Source: Typhlomys cinereus (Eukaryota; Chordata; Mammalia; Rodentia; Platacanthomyidae). Taken from it: 64,000 nt of DNA. The translations under genes and the position numbers were made by a program. This document shows positions 23,865 through 36,329 of the stretch, in pieces (within the stretch, counting starts at the first letter, position 1; every line of letters starts with the position of its first letter). The DNA is taken from the NCBI GenBank assembly GCA_023101885.1, contig JALPQD010000007.1, forward strand, positions 2,562,124 through 2,626,123. Direction: 5' to 3'. The notes below the pieces were generated by a model. The model was given only the letters and a program-made list of their open reading frames with translations, did no database searches and had not been told where the DNA came from.

Positions 23865-24203
23865 AAGACACGCACATGTGTTTTCAGAATGAATGTGTGA
23901 GTGCCGCATGTTCCCATGTATGTGGGGGCACTATGTATACCAACGCCCACATACACTAGTGCACATGAACACAGACAAGTGTGATTTTGAGAAGCATGCC
24001 CAGTTGATCTTCTACCTTCTTATTTTGATCCTGGGTCTCTAAACCTAGAGTGCACCATTCCAGCTCCTTTTGCCAGCCAGCTAGTTCTGAGCATGCCTGG
24101 GCATTTACATTGGCATTTTTAAGGTGGGATCTAGAGATTTGAACTTTTGTCTTTTTACTCGCTCAGCAAACACTTCATCTCCTGAGCTATAGTCTCTGCC
24201 CTG
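23865..24203 (-). mobile_element. Old tRNA-derived SINE, minus strand
   Basis: A TG/CA-rich tail at the left (23870-23980), a body, and at the right the reversed head 'tctcctgagctatagtctct' with 'gatttgaacttttgtc', whose complement resembles a polymerase III B box. Longer and more diverged than the B2-like copies; the family is not resolved. Confidence 0.55.
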
Positions 24204-25260
24204 ACATATACTTTTGATCCTAGAAGTTCCCTGTTCATTTTCTACTAGAATGAGTGGGCTTCATTTCCCTGTACTTCCAGATATGTCCAAAAGAAGACAA
24301 TGTGTTCCTTATTCTTAATTCATAGCTGGGAGGAGTCTTCAATTTGATAGCTGAGGTCCCCAAACTGTTTTCCTTAAGTGTTGGCATAAGAGTCTAATAT
24401 CTTCCTTCATTCTGTGTATTCTGTGATTTCTGATCCTCTCTTAACTCTAGAGCTGGAAATCTCCTATGGCCTCCTGGAGACATAGGAGCAACAGTTTACA
24501 TCTCAAGCAAAATCTATGTGAACCTGACAGCCAAGACTTCAGTCTTCCTCCATAATTCCTGCGCATACTCTGAAGATCTCAGTGTGTCCAGTTGTTCTTC
24601 CCCTTGACCTGCCCTTCCCTTGGAACACTTCCCCAATCCCATCCATGTGCTCAGCAGGAAGCATCTCCGACCTCACAACTTTGGCAATGGGCTTCCGTCC
24701 ATGGACACCTAGTTCTTAGGGGTCCCAGAGCTATGCTACATGTTTCCAGTGCAAGGACATAATTGTTCTTGTATTTTGTCTGGTGCAGTGACTTTCAGGG
24801 TGCACTAGCTACTCCATGAATGCGTGCTAGAGTTCCCCTACATCCTTTACATGTATCATCTCTTCATTAATTTCTTTACGTAAATTAAAGAATTTTCTTT
24901 ATAAAAACCGAAATATTGAGGGCAGTGAAAATAGATCACAAACCTGGAAACCTCACTTTGATACTCAGAAGACTAGGTAGCCCATGTTCTAGAAGCAAAG
25001 AAAAGATTTGAGAAAGTTGTACTGTGACCTTTCCCTGTGTGCCAAGCATTAATGTGCTTTCTTGCTCTCCTTCTCTCTCCTTCCTTTTCTCTCACTCTCT
25101 TTCTCTCTTTCTCTTCAGCTCTCTCTCTCCATCTCTCTCAAAGAAATAAATGTTTAAATACTACTAATTTTGGATATAAATTCATTTATTGATGTTAATA
25201 ATTTTGGCAAGATGATGACAGTAAATTCCTAAATTATTATAAAATGTTACACATTGTATT
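24204..25260. other. No gene seen; includes CT-rich stretch
   Basis: Unique-looking DNA. At about 24920-25060 there may be a decayed SINE ('gaaagttgtactgtgacctt'), followed by a CT-rich run at 25060-25140. Confidence 0.4.
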
Positions 25261-25374
25261 ACTTTGTGATATAGCAAAGTCCTACCTCCCAATACCATTA
25301 AATTATGAATTTTGGGACTATATTTCTAATGCATAAATATGGGGGACATATTGCAACCCGTGTAATTTGTAATG
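25261..25374 (+). repeat. Long inverted repeat, left arm
   Basis: These 114 bp are the reverse complement of 26302-26415 with three mismatches (about 97% identity). The arm starts 'actttgtgatatagcaaagt' and ends 'gtaatttgtaatg'. No TSD or known transposon terminus is visible outside the arms. Confidence 0.95.
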
Positions 25375-26301
25375 TAAATTTCTCATTAAGGTTTAATCAT
25401 AGATTTGTAAGTCAGGTATTGTCTTATTTTGATCACTTAAAATATGAAATAATATTAAACAACCCATTAATATTTCACAGCTAGCTCTTTTTTAATCCAG
25501 GAAAGAAACAGTGGCTAGTTATACCTAAGGCTCATGTCCTTGGCTCTGATATCACTGAAGAATACTGATGTAACATCAAACAGAGAAAGGGCATATTAAT
25601 TAGCTATTAGAACTCAGTAAGGATATTTTAGTGAGAAATTTGTAAAAGTCAGAAAATGGAAGCCTAACTTTAATTAATATTTGCAAGCAGAAAAGAATGA
25701 GAAGCAAGTATTTCACAAATAATTCATAGTTAAGAAGGTACCAGGAAAAAATAAGCTTAGCAATTCATGCATAGAAGAGTGAAATTAATGACTATAAATA
25801 ACTCAAAGTTAAATGAACTTCTTATTTGTTCTTTGAGGAAAGAGACAGAAAACACAAATCCCTAAAATTGGATGCAGGCAAAGAACTAATATGAAACTTT
25901 CTCCTTAGGAGAGATTGTAAGACAGGAGGGTCTGCACTAAGGTCACTGTTGGTTGTTAACAAAATTAACTGCCATCTGTAGAAATAAGTTCAATTTACAA
26001 AAGTCAGTTGTTTCTAGTGGGATTTGGAGTAGAGACCTGCTGTATGTCATGCCTCAAGACTTCTATTTCCATGCCCTGCAGCCAAGATAAGTTCGTGGCA
26101 TGGGGCAGCAGGTCATTTCTGCTTCTATGTTTTCTATGATTCTACCTACCATATGAGTACCTGGATCACAAAAACTCTCCAGTTGAGTCCTGCATGTGCA
26201 CATTGCCAGTGCATGGAGATTTTGAATGGTTCCAGTACAAGTTACATCTATGTATGAAGTGAATAGTACTAGACTACATTATATTGTGTTTTAATAAATT
26301 T
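25375..26301. other. Spacer between inverted arms
   Basis: 927 bp without coding capacity or recognised repeat. Confidence 0.6.
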
Positions 26302-26415
26302 CATTACAAATTACAGGGGTTGCAATATGTCCCCCATATTTATGCATTAGAAATACAGTCCCAAAATTCATAATTTAATGGCATTGGGAGGTAGGACTTT
26401 GCTATATCACAAAGT
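26302..26415 (-). repeat. Long inverted repeat, right arm
   Basis: Inverted partner of 25261-25374; the match ends sharply at 'cacaaagt' on the right. Confidence 0.95.
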
Positions 26416-27189
26416 CATGAAAACTTGGCCCTTACAGGTAAAAGAACCTATGTGGATTAAGGGAAGATGAATTAACAGTCTGCTAAGATAATGACCTCGC
26501 CATATAGATGAGCTGTATCTGGCATGCTGGTTCTGGACCTGCATGAAGCAATCTTAGCATCAGATCCAAGAATCTCTTCTAGTCACAACATTTCCAAGAA
26601 TTTCCAAGGATTTCCAAGGAGCATACATGAAGAGCTCACCATTCTTTTTAAGTAATGCAGTCTCAAGTATTTTACTATTAATTAGCAAGTATTTTGCTAT
26701 TAATCAGCAGATTAAGCCACAAAAATTTTAATAATGAACTTCCTTGAAGATATATCAACTCCAATTAGAAGCAAGAGGATCATTGCTTCTGGAAATACAC
26801 AATTGCACAGAGTGCCTGAAATGCTCAATGCTCAACAATGAGTTATCATTGATCTTTTTCCTTTATTATCATAAAACATTGCTATTTTCTCAAGCTGTGT
26901 TTTTTGCTTTGTTTCCAAATATTCTTTGATTGGCAGGAGAACTCAATGCAGGAGTGACTGTATTGAACTTCATTCTGATAATGATGAAAATGTTATAAAT
27001 TAGCAATGCACAAACAAATTCTAGAAATGTAAACAACAATTTGAAGACATACAGAGATCAATAGGATGAACAATATTTTTTATTTTTTATAGAATAGACA
27101 TAAATTAGCTTAGAGATTAAAGTGCTCCTAAATAACCTACCAAATTGCAATTATCAATACAAGTTTTCCTTTATTATTTTGGTTACATT
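26416..27189. other. No gene seen
   Basis: AT-rich unique sequence. A small local tandem 'ccaagaattt / ccaaggattt / ccaagga' lies at about 26590-26620. Confidence 0.45.
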
Positions 27190-27520
27190 CTTTTCTCGTG
27201 TGGTGCATGAGCATGTGCGTGTTTATGTGTACGCTGGTGCTCATGTCAAGGTCTGTGTGCAGATGTGTGAAAGTGTGTGTGGAAATCAGAAGACATCCTT
27301 GACTATCATTCTCTAAGCACCATCCATTATTTAAAAGAAAAACTAAACAAATTTTCTCACCTGCCTGGAAGTTATCAAGTAACCTAGGCTGCCCATGAGG
27401 TCTCAGGAATCCACCTGTCTCTTACCTTTCCCCCTTCAACTCCACCTCAGTGCTGGGATTACAAGTATGCACCACCACACTTTCCTCTACCCAGAGTCTG
27501 CTGTACTGACAGCCATCTCT
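27190..27520 (-). mobile_element. B3-type SINE, minus strand
   Basis: A TG-rich tail (27195-27285), 'caagtaacctaggctgccca', 'gaatccacctgtctcttacc' and 'cagtgctgggattacaagta' then 'tgcaccaccacac' match a reversed B3/B1-related SINE. Confidence 0.65.
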
Positions 27521-29054
27521 CCAGTCTATGTTTCAATGACTTTGACTTTCAGATTTCAAATGAGAAGCATATTCTTTTGTCTTTAGATTTAATTCTTTCA
27601 TGTCTGCATTAAGGAAAATGATTGTTCAATCTCTGGCATCTGCACCAGATATTGGATAGATATAAAAATGAGCGTCACCTGTCCTTGCCTCGAAGGGACG
27701 TTTAAGTGCAAAGCATGCTCATAAGATAGAAAATAACACCCTGAGGTGAGGGATAATTTTGTCTGAGAGAATGAGAACTGACATCTCATGGGATTCAGAC
27801 TTTGACTGAATTTAAAGTAGCAACAAGCTTTGGCAGACAGGACCGTGGGAGGAGCTCAATCACACACAAGTACGAAGTGGGGTTTAGTATGAACCTCAGT
27901 TCTATGTTGAAGGTTCTGACAGTGGAGGCCATGGTTTGAGAATGATTTGTACCCCCATAGGCTCATTCTTCCGCATCCCTAACTGCGGCTGCTCTTTGGA
28001 AAGGCCATTGCACCTTCTGGAGGTGGGGACCACTAGAAGATGGTGTCTGGGCCCATGAATCAGCACGAACCCAAACCTAAAATGCAAGAAACAGAAGTGG
28101 GAGCGGTAGGAATTAGAAATCCAGGCTCTGGGTCAGAGGGGGCCTTGGATGTCCTCTTATCATCCAAGCCAAATTTATTCTAGCATACATGAGTATGTAT
28201 AGGAAAATATCAAAGAAGAGCAGGACCAAATTCTCTATAGGATGATGTAAAACGTACACATTCCAGTTAACAAAAAAAGGCACAAGTTGCATTTACTTGC
28301 TGTGTGGGACCAACCATGATGTTTCCAGGTAGAGTTTCCACTTAGATGCTTAAAGGGAACAGACAATGAATGTCTCAAAGCAGAGTTACCTGGTCCATGC
28401 ATTATCATATCTCAAACACCCTCCTCCAAATCCTGCCTCTACTCATATGTCCCACCTGTACAGACTATCTTATCTCCATAAACCAAACCAATCCCCCTTT
28501 CTCCTCTACACTTGTATTTGAGGGTTGTCTCACAGCAACAGAGAAAAATAACTACGACACTGGGTGGGCACGTTGAGGGGAAGGTAGGAAAGTTGCTGAT
28601 TTGCACCAGATCTTGAAGGCACTGAGCACCTTGAAAGGAGGCAGCTCCGGTCCAGGAGCCCTTTGGAACGTGAGACATTTTGCAGCATTGAGAAATGCCG
28701 ATGGAATAGTTAGGCCAAAGACACTGCAGGATTTTAAAGTGGAGAGACTTAGAATAAACCAGAATGGGTGAAGAGGGCAAAGGAATCATAAGGGAATGAG
28801 AGAAGTGGATTTTCCTAAAGATGTAGTGAAAATTAAAAGCGATGTTCTCCCTACACATGCGCGTGTTCACCCAGGACAGCATGGTCTGTCTGCACAGAAC
28901 CCTGGCTGTGACCAGTTAGAACTGGGAAACTCTAAACTGGTTCTGGACAATCCAGGCACAAGCCCAAGAAGAGCAAAGGAGTTATTGCAGAAATGAGTAG
29001 ACACACAGAATGGGCTCTGGAAATGAAGACAGCCTTAAGCCAAGGAGTGCAGAC
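27521..29054. other. No gene seen; unique sequence
   Basis: The longest frame (147 codons, minus, 28439-28882) has no recognisable domain and is overlapped by frames on the other strand. I do not call a gene. Confidence 0.45.
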
Positions 29055-29470
29055 CAGCTTTCTGTCACTTTGACAAAATACCCACCATCGCCAGTTCAAG
29101 AACAAAAGGTTTGTTTCGGCTCATAGTTTCAGAGGTGGCAGCCTGCGGTCACTGACCTCATCTTTTTGGGCCTGTGGCACCAGAGCACATCATGAAAGAT
29201 ACAGAGGGAGGATGTTGTTGTCATGGAGACCCAGGAGACACGGGCAAGAAGAGAAGGGACCAAGTACAAAACCCAGTCACTTTTGCCCATAAGACCCATG
29301 TAAGGATCTGTCAACTCCCAGTAGTGACACTAGTGAGGAGCAGACATCTAGCACAGATAGATACAACAGAAGCTGGAAAATGTAAATGCATAGAAGCGAA
29401 ACAAAAGCTTTCTCTTCTCCATAGCACCTCCAGAGAAGGATGTGAGACGGTCCACCCATGAGACCAGAGA
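29055..29470 (+). mobile_element. Possible MaLR-type fragment
   Basis: 'tttctgtcactttgacaaaa', 'ggtttgtttcggctcatagt', 'ttcagaggtggcag' and 'gggcctgtggcaccagagca' followed by 'catcatga' follow a phrase order common in mammalian MaLR-related repeats. No LTR ends are defined. Confidence 0.4.
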
Positions 29471-30061
29471 ACAGTGCATTTGTAATGATCAAAGCCGTCA
29501 GGTGCGTGGTGACTTTGTGTCGTGGAAGCTGTGGGAAACTACAGAGAGGGTGAGACCCTTGAGAGCAGGACAAAGGAGATCTCCGCCCTTTCTGTAAGAA
29601 GCAAACGTCACAGCTCTTGCCACCTGAGTAACACACCAGTCATTCTGCACCCATCTGATGCAGACCCACACCACTCCAGAAGTTTAGACCATCTCCCCAG
29701 TTCCTTGTAAACAAGTTTTCTGCACTAGCTACTGGTAAATGGAAAGTGTGAGACTGGAAATAAATGACAATGCGGATCTCCATCTGGTTATTACAGAATT
29801 TGAGTCTTGCGTCTCTTCAGCTATTTTTACTCCTAGCAACATCTGTGCAAAGAAAGACCAGATGTGAAGTAGCATGAGAAATGGTTTATTAATAGAGGCT
29901 ATGAAAAAATGACCACATCAATTATTTTCCAGAAACTGCGCAGGTTGACTTCCAAAGCTACCCAAGGTGCATGGTAAGGACACTGATTAGTTTAAGAGTG
30001 TATCTGTCTTTCTTTCCCTCATTAGATGGAAGAATATTGCTGTGTTAAAGGAAGAATTTGG
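29471..30061. other. No gene seen
   Basis: Unique-looking sequence without a supported exon. Confidence 0.45.
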
Positions 30062-30263
30062 GGGGGCTGGAGAGGTGGCTCCGGGGTTAAGCCTCTGCCT
30101 TGTAGGCGGAAGGTCCTGAGTTCGGATCCTAGACCCCACGTATAGACGCCAGGCGAAAGCGGGGGCGGCCTGCGCTTCTGGTCCTGGTAGGGCGGAGCCT
30201 GTGAATCCCGGGGCAGAAGGAGGTGGAGGCATCCATGGTGGTTCCCGAATTCGTCCGTGGTTC

Positions 30264-30316
<53 letters not shown>

Positions 30317-30375
30317 GCGCACACATACACACACACATGCGCACAGCTAAATAAATAATAATAAAAAAATTTAAA
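30062..30375 (+). mobile_element. B2-like SINE, near full length
   Basis: Starts 'ggggctggagaggtggctcc' (preceded by extra G). The B-box region 'ggtcctgagttcggatccta' is typical of a tRNA-derived polymerase III promoter. A GC-rich body runs to 'ttcccgaattcgtccgtggt', then (CA)n at 30268-30313 and an A-rich tail with 'aataaataata'. Its first 80 bp are the closest match here to the SINE head in the chimera at 62260-62339. Flanks 'gaagaatttgg' and 'gaagaagtttgg' may be an imperfect TSD. Confidence 0.85.
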
Positions 30376-30383
30376 AAAAGAAG

Positions 30384-30480
30384 AAGTTTGGAGTTTAGTG
30401 TTTTGGAGCTCACGTCTCTGAATATGAGGCAGAAGGACTGGGCTATACAATGTGACCATGCCTCAAATATCAAAATGAAA
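30384..30480 (+). mobile_element. B1-like fragment
   Basis: 'gggctatacaatgtgaccat' and 'gcctcaaatatcaaa' resemble the 3' end of a B1-type SINE. Short and diverged. Confidence 0.4.
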
Positions 30481-30760
30481 GCAGGCGAGAAAGAGATAGA
30501 AAGAGAGATAGATAGAAGAAAAAGAAGGAAAATAGATAGATGATAGATATATGATGATAGATGATAGATTGATTGATAGTAGATAGATGATAGATGTGTG
30601 ATAGAGAGAGAGATAATAGATATAGATGGTGAGTAGATAGATAAAAAGGAAGGAAGGAAGGAAGGAAGAAAGGAAGGAAGGAAGGAAAGAAGGAAGAAGG
30701 AAGATGAGAGAGGATAGAAGGAGGTGAAAACAGAGAAGGACAGAAAGGCAGAGAGAATTA
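30481..30760 (+). repeat. Complex GATA / GGAA microsatellite
   Basis: Irregular 'agatagat', 'gatgatag' and 'ggaaggaa' units. The 211-codon minus-strand Ser/Leu/Ile-rich frame (30129-30764) is a translation of this repeat and the adjacent SINE. Confidence 0.93.
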
Positions 30761-31616
30761 ACACTGGATTAGAAATCTAGTGATTTTTCTCATGAATTCT
30801 GAATGCTTTTAGGAAATATATTAACTATGCTTTTAATTTTAAAGAGTTCAAAACTATGCTGAATCATTGGGTATGACAATGTGACTTTAAAACGTAAAGT
30901 GAGATACTAAAAATTTGGGGAAAACTTAACATGTAATACAAATGTCAGCTTTACAATCAAGGAATAGGTTTTACTGACTGAAGAAAGAGCAGATTTCAGC
31001 CCTCATCCTGTCATGGTTCGCTAGGCTTCCATAAGTTATTTATTTACTTTCTTTGGTCATCTCTTTCTTAACTTTTTAGTAAGGACATCCATTCCAACAG
31101 GGTGTGCTTTCCGATTTGTTATAATAAAATGATACATGTTCTGTTGTAATCTCTCTCCTCTAATAAATGAGTATATTTGGTTAGAACAGCTGTGAGCCTG
31201 TTTCTCTGCACCTAGGAATATTCTATGGTTCCTGATGTAGGAAGCGGCTCTCATTTTCTGTGTCAAGATAACATATGGATCTCCCTAACAGGCATTAGGC
31301 ATTCAATCACAATTTATTGAAATGTATGATTAGAGCCCCATTTTGCACAAGACAACCTTCGGGAAAACCCAAAACCTCTAGGCATATATGATGTGGTCAC
31401 ATATGTCACCTGGGGAGTGCTTAAAAAAGGAAGAAGTACATGACTTAACTCATAACAAAATATGGTCTCTAATTTACAACCTCACTTGTCCCAGTTGATT
31501 AATATGAATGTATAAGGATTGGAAAGCGATCAGTCAAGATGACAGTGAACTAACCGTCCCAGGATAATTAAACTGAAACTACATGCTGCTGCTCATTGGA
31601 AGCAATCATTGAAGGG
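30761..31616. other. No gene seen
   Basis: Unrecognised AT-rich sequence. Confidence 0.45.
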
Positions 31617-31960
31617 TGTGACGGCTAGTGGTCATGGGCCACATGACTACTCCAAAAAACACCGGCCTCTGGGCACACCAGAGAAGGGAGACTCTAGATT
31701 AAGGCAGGCCTGTGGGTCAGTCTTGATTACTTTAATTGAGATGGGAAGAGCCTCCCACTGTGGATTCTGGGCTGTAAGATGCTAGCTGAGCTCCAACATG
31801 CATGTGCAAATTCCTCTGCTGCTCTTTGCTGGAACTGTGGATGGGGTATGAGATCTGTCCCTGAAATTCCCTCACCTGAGGGACTGTAACCTCAACTCTG
31901 AGTCAATAAACCTATCTTTTCTAACTAGTCTGATTAGGGGTATTGTTGTGAGTAAATAAA
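31617..31960 (+). mobile_element. ERVL-MaLR type solo LTR (probable)
   Basis: From 'tgtgacggctagtggtcatg' through 'gggtcagtcttgattacttt', 'gatgggaagagcctcccact' and 'tagctgagctccaacatgca', to 'gactgtaacctcaactctga' with a polyadenylation-like 'gtcaataaacctatc', and 'ttaggggtattgttgtga'. This is the phrase order of mammalian MaLR LTRs. Non-coding. Subfamily not assigned. Confidence 0.75.
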
Positions 31961-32091
31961 CTAAAAGAAAGCACAAAATAACAGAGGGAATATCTTTGTT
32001 GATTCTGGAAAAGCGATGACCCTTGCATGATTAGCTTAAGTCACCTGCACTGACACAAAACATTCTTTGAAGTAAAAAAACCTGAATTAAC
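31961..32091. other. No gene seen
   Basis: Short unique spacer. Confidence 0.4.
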
Positions 32092-32360
32092 TTCTTCCTT
32101 CCTTCCTTCCTTCCTTCCTTCCTTCCTTCCTTCCTTCCTTCCTTCCTTCCTTCTTTCCTTCTTATCTTTCTTAATTCCTTCAATCTTTCTTCCTTTCTTT
32201 CTTCCTTCCTTTCTTTCATTCTTCCTTCTTTCTCTTCCTTCTCTCTTTCTCTCTTCCCTCACACCTTTCTTCTTTCTTTCCTTTCTCATTTTCTTGATTT
32301 TTGTTCTCTTCTTTCCTTCCCTTCTTCCTTCATTTGGTTTCTTTCTTTCCTTCTATCCCT
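32092..32360 (+). repeat. (CCTT)n and mixed pyrimidine tract
   Basis: About 60 bp of near-perfect CCTT units, then degenerate CTTT/CCTT to 32360. Lys/Arg/Glu-rich minus-strand frames here are repeat translations. Confidence 0.95.
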
Positions 32361-32542
32361 CTTAATCAAATTAAAATGTGACATTCATGTAACATATATA
32401 ATGCATGAAATACATGTAAATAGTAGGATTAGCATAGAGTCAGTGCCCTTTGATAGCAATTCTTGCCTCCCTCCCACATAGCCAAAGTGATACACATTGT
32501 AATGACCCTCTTGGTATTATTCATGTCTTATTTTCACCATTT

Positions 32543-32554
32543 CCTACACATTTT
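32543..32554 (+). repeat. E2 target-site duplication, left copy (imperfect)
   Basis: 'cctacacatttt' compares with 'cctatcacatttt' at 39840-39852 (one-base indel). The right copy is followed by 'aaaagc', giving the TTTT/AAAA site expected for a minus-strand L1. Confidence 0.75.
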
Positions 32555-33605
32555 ATTTTATTTTTTATACATTTTTATTATTATTTCAGCTCATACAAAT
32601 TTAATAGGTACACCAGTTCCCTCCCTCCCTCCTCCTCCCCCCGAACTCCTTGTTCACCCTCCTCTTACCCCTCCCTCCCCATCCCCCAGTGCCTCCCGCC
32701 CCAATTCCCAGACAGTCCTTTCTTGTGCATACCTGACTCTCCTCTGGGCCCTCCTCTCCGATGATGTACAAGGACCCAGTGGCAATTCCTTGAACCCTTT
32801 CCTGTGTTCCCTTAAGCATAAGAACACTACTGCGGCTGTCAATCCCTTGCCTCCAAGGATCTTGGTGCCTTTGGCAGATGCTAGACTTTGTGAGGTCAAT
32901 AGTGTGTTGGACATTGCACAGGGCATGCAAAGTCCAATTATGATTGCTTCAGCCCTAACTTGTGTGGAGTATCTTGCAAATCATTGCTCTTCCCATCCTT
33001 TTGCTCTTACACTCTTAGCGCCCCCTCTTCTGCAAATTTCCCTGAGCATCTGGATGGGGAGAGATTAGTCTGGACTAGTTCTAGGTGGTTGATATGGAGT
33101 CTCTGAAGTTTTGGGTTGTGATTTGTTGATTTTCTTTTGTGGTTTTGCTGCTCCTGCAATGCCCTTCACTCCATCCTGATGGGCACTGTATCTCACCCCC
33201 TGGCCAGAGACAAAAAGCTGTTAAACTGGAGTCTTATTATAAGAGCACATTCAAGGGTAGATGTAATAAAAGTAGGAAACCTCAGTGAGGGAGGGGTCAA
33301 TCATCCATTTGCAAATTGGTTACTTTTTATTTGCCAGACTATATGCTCTCCCATTCTGGTTAGATCATACCCTCTTAGCTGTAAATGATCAGGAACGAAC
33401 GTCTGTGAACTTAACCAGGTGTCACATTACTCACTTGCAGTCCTTGATGGAGGTCTATTTTCTCTGCTGTAATATGGTCTCCTCTTTTCTTGTTTCTGGT
33501 GTGGCCCTCCAACCCCATCCCTCCTGCTCATTATCCTAGCAATTACTGTAGGTAATACATAGATTTACTTATGAGTGTCTCAAGGTGGGCTGGGTGGGTT
33601 TGGTA
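32555..33605 (-). other. E2 3' UTR and poly(A)
   Basis: A reversed A-rich tail (32555-32585), then the complement of 'gtttgtatgagctgaaata', the polypyrimidine complement of the G-rich tract, and the rest of the 3' UTR. Apparent frames of up to 201 codons here are incidental. Confidence 0.88.
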
Positions 33606-36313
33606 CTAAGAGCCACCTATTAGGGAGTACATACGGTGCTTAATTTTCTGGGTCTGGGATACTTCACTTAATATAATTGTTTCTAATGACATCCATTTCC
33701 TGGCAAATTCCAGTAATTCATCATTTTTGATGGCTGAGTATTACTCCATTTTATAGACATATCACTGTTTCCTTATCCACTCGTCAAGTCTTGGACATTT
33801 GGGTTGATTCCATGTCTTTGCTATTGTAAACAGTGCTACTATGAACATGGTCGTGCTTGTGCTATCGAGATGAACCTCTGCTGTATGGGGGGTTATTCCC
33901 AAAAGTGGAATAGCAGGGTCATATGGCATTTCAATCTTTAGTTTAGTTAAGAATCTCCAGACGGCTCGCCAGAGTGGCTGTATGAGCCTGCATTCCCACC
34001 AGCAACGTAGCAGAGTTCCCCTCTCTCCACATCCTCTCCAGCATTTGTTGTTGTTTGTATTGTGGATTTTTGCCATCCTGACCGGGGTGAGATGATATCT
34101 CAGGGAAGTTTTGATTTGCATTTCCCTGATGGCTAGGAAGTGGAGCATTTTTTAAGATATTTGTTAGACATTTTAATTTCATCCCTGGTAAAGTTTCCTT
34201 TAAGTTCCAGGGCCCATTTTTTAATTGGGCCATTAGTTTCCTTGATGTTTCGTTTTCTAAGTTCTTTGTGCACTCTGGACAGCAGAGTTCTATCAGATAT
34301 GTGGTTAGTGAAGATTTTCTCCCATTCTGTGGGTTGCCTTTGAGCTCGTGTTACAATCTCTTTATCTGAACAGAAACCCTTTAATTTCACAAGATCCCAA
34401 CTGTTTAGAGTTGGTAGCAGTGACTGTGCCATTGGATGTCTGTTTAGGAACTGTTGGCCTAGCCCAATCAACTCAAGGGAGTTCCCTATCCTTTCAACTA
34501 TGGTTTTTATAGTCTCTGGCCTTATATCAAGGTCCTTGATCCATTTGGAATTAAGTCTTGTACATGGTGACAAGTACGGGTCCAGCTTTAATCTTCTGCA
34601 TGTGGAGATCCAGTTTTGCCAGCACCATTTGTTGAAGATGCTGTTCTTTTTCCATTGGATTCTTTGGGCCCCTTTGTCAAAGACCAAATTTTTGTGGGCT
34701 TGTATCTGGGTCTTCAACCCTTATCCATTGATCTGTGTGTCTATTTTGGAGCCAGTACCAGGCTGTTTTTATAACTATGGATTTGTAGTATAGACTAAGG
34801 TTTGGTATGGTAATACCTCTAGCAGTGTTTCTGTTACTCAGGATTGTCTTTGCTATCCTAGTTCTTTTGTGCCTCCATATGAATTTTAGGATTGTTTGGT
34901 CAACTTCTTTGAAGAATTGCTTTGGGATTTTAATTGGTATAGCATTGAATTTATATATTGCCTTTGGTAGGATGGTCATTTTTACGATTCTGCCAGTCCA
35001 GGAACATGGGAGCTCTTTCTACCTTCTGGTGTCTTCTGCTATTTCTTTCTTGAGGGTTTTAAAGTTTTCATTGTAAAGGTCTTTTACCTCCTTGGTTAGG
35101 TTTATACCAAGGTATTTCATTTTTTTAGGGGCTATAGTAAATGGGATTGTTTCTCTCAAGGCTTTTTCACTTCTTTCATTCTGGGCATATAGGAAGGCCT
35201 CTGATTTTTGCACATTTATTTTGTATCCTGCCACCCTGCTGAACTTCTCAATTAGTTCCAGGAGCTTCCTGGTGGAGTTTTTGGGATCACTCAAGTATAA
35301 GATCATGTCATTTGCAAATATGGATAGCTTGACTTCTTCCTTGCCAATTTGAATCCCTCTTATGTCCCTTTCTTGTTTTATGACTTCAGCTAAGACTTCA
35401 AGTACAATATTAAATAGAAGTGGTGAGAATGGACAGCCTTGTCTAGTTCCTGATCAAAGTGGGAATGCTTCCAATTGTTCCCCATTGAGCATAATCCTTG
35501 CTGTGGGCTTGTTGTATACAGATTTTATTATATTGATAAAGATTCCTTCCATTCCTACTGTCTCTAGTGTTTTGATCATAAATGGCTGTTGGATCTTGTC
35601 AAAAGCTTTTTCTGCATCTATCAACAGTATCATGTGGTCTTGGACTTTGGACTGGTTTACATGATGAATTACATTTATTGATTTGCGTATGTTGAACCAA
35701 CCTTGTGTGCCAGGGCTGAAGCCTACTTGGTCCCCGTGAATGATCTTTTTAATATGTTTTTGAATCCGATTTGCTAAGACTTTGTTGAGAATCTTTGCAT
35801 TTTGTTCATCAGAGAGATCGGCCTATAGTTTTCTTTTTTAAGTGAATCTTTATTAGGTTTTGGAATTAAAACAATATTAGCTTCATAAAAGGAATTTGGT
35901 AGTGTTCCTTCCTTTGCTATTTGATGGAACAGTTTAAGGAGTATTGGTGTTATTAACTCCTTAAATGTCTGGTAGAACTCTGTGCTGAATCCACCTGGTC
36001 CAGGACATTTTTTGGTGGGAAGATTCGAAATTACTTCCTCAATGTCCTTATATGTTATAGGACTATTTAAATAATTCACAACTTCCTGATTCAATTTAGG
36101 TAAGTTGTGTTTACTTAGAAATTCATCCATCTCTTTTGTGTTTTCAGACTTCACAGAGTATAAGTTTTTGAAATATGATGTTATAATTCTCTGGATTTCT
36201 TGGGTATCAGTAGTGATAATTCCATGTTCATTTCTAATTTTGTTAATTTGGGTTTTCTCTCTCCTGCTTTTGGTTAATTTAGCTAGGGGTGTATCAATCT
36301 TATTGATTTTTTC

Positions 36314-36329
36314 AAAGAACCAGCTTTTT
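36314..36329 (+). repeat. TSD of nested L1, left copy
   Basis: 'aaagaaccagcttttt' is repeated exactly at 37247-37262. Confidence 0.95.

Noticed and set aside
25261..26415. Classic DNA transposon with terminal inverted repeats
   Set aside because: No target duplication, no known terminal motif, no transposase in the spacer. Kept only as an inverted repeat.
28439..28882. 147-codon minus-strand frame as a host exon
   Set aside because: No domain, and overlapping opposite-strand frames of similar quality; I cannot support a gene.
30129..30764. 211-codon minus-strand frame resembling a Ser/Leu-rich membrane protein
   Set aside because: Made of a GATA/GGAA microsatellite, a CA repeat and a SINE.
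32463..33068. 201-codon plus-strand frame
   Set aside because: Lies wholly in the reversed E2 3' UTR. Similar frames recur at other L1 tails because the same non-coding sequence is repeated, not because it is coding.
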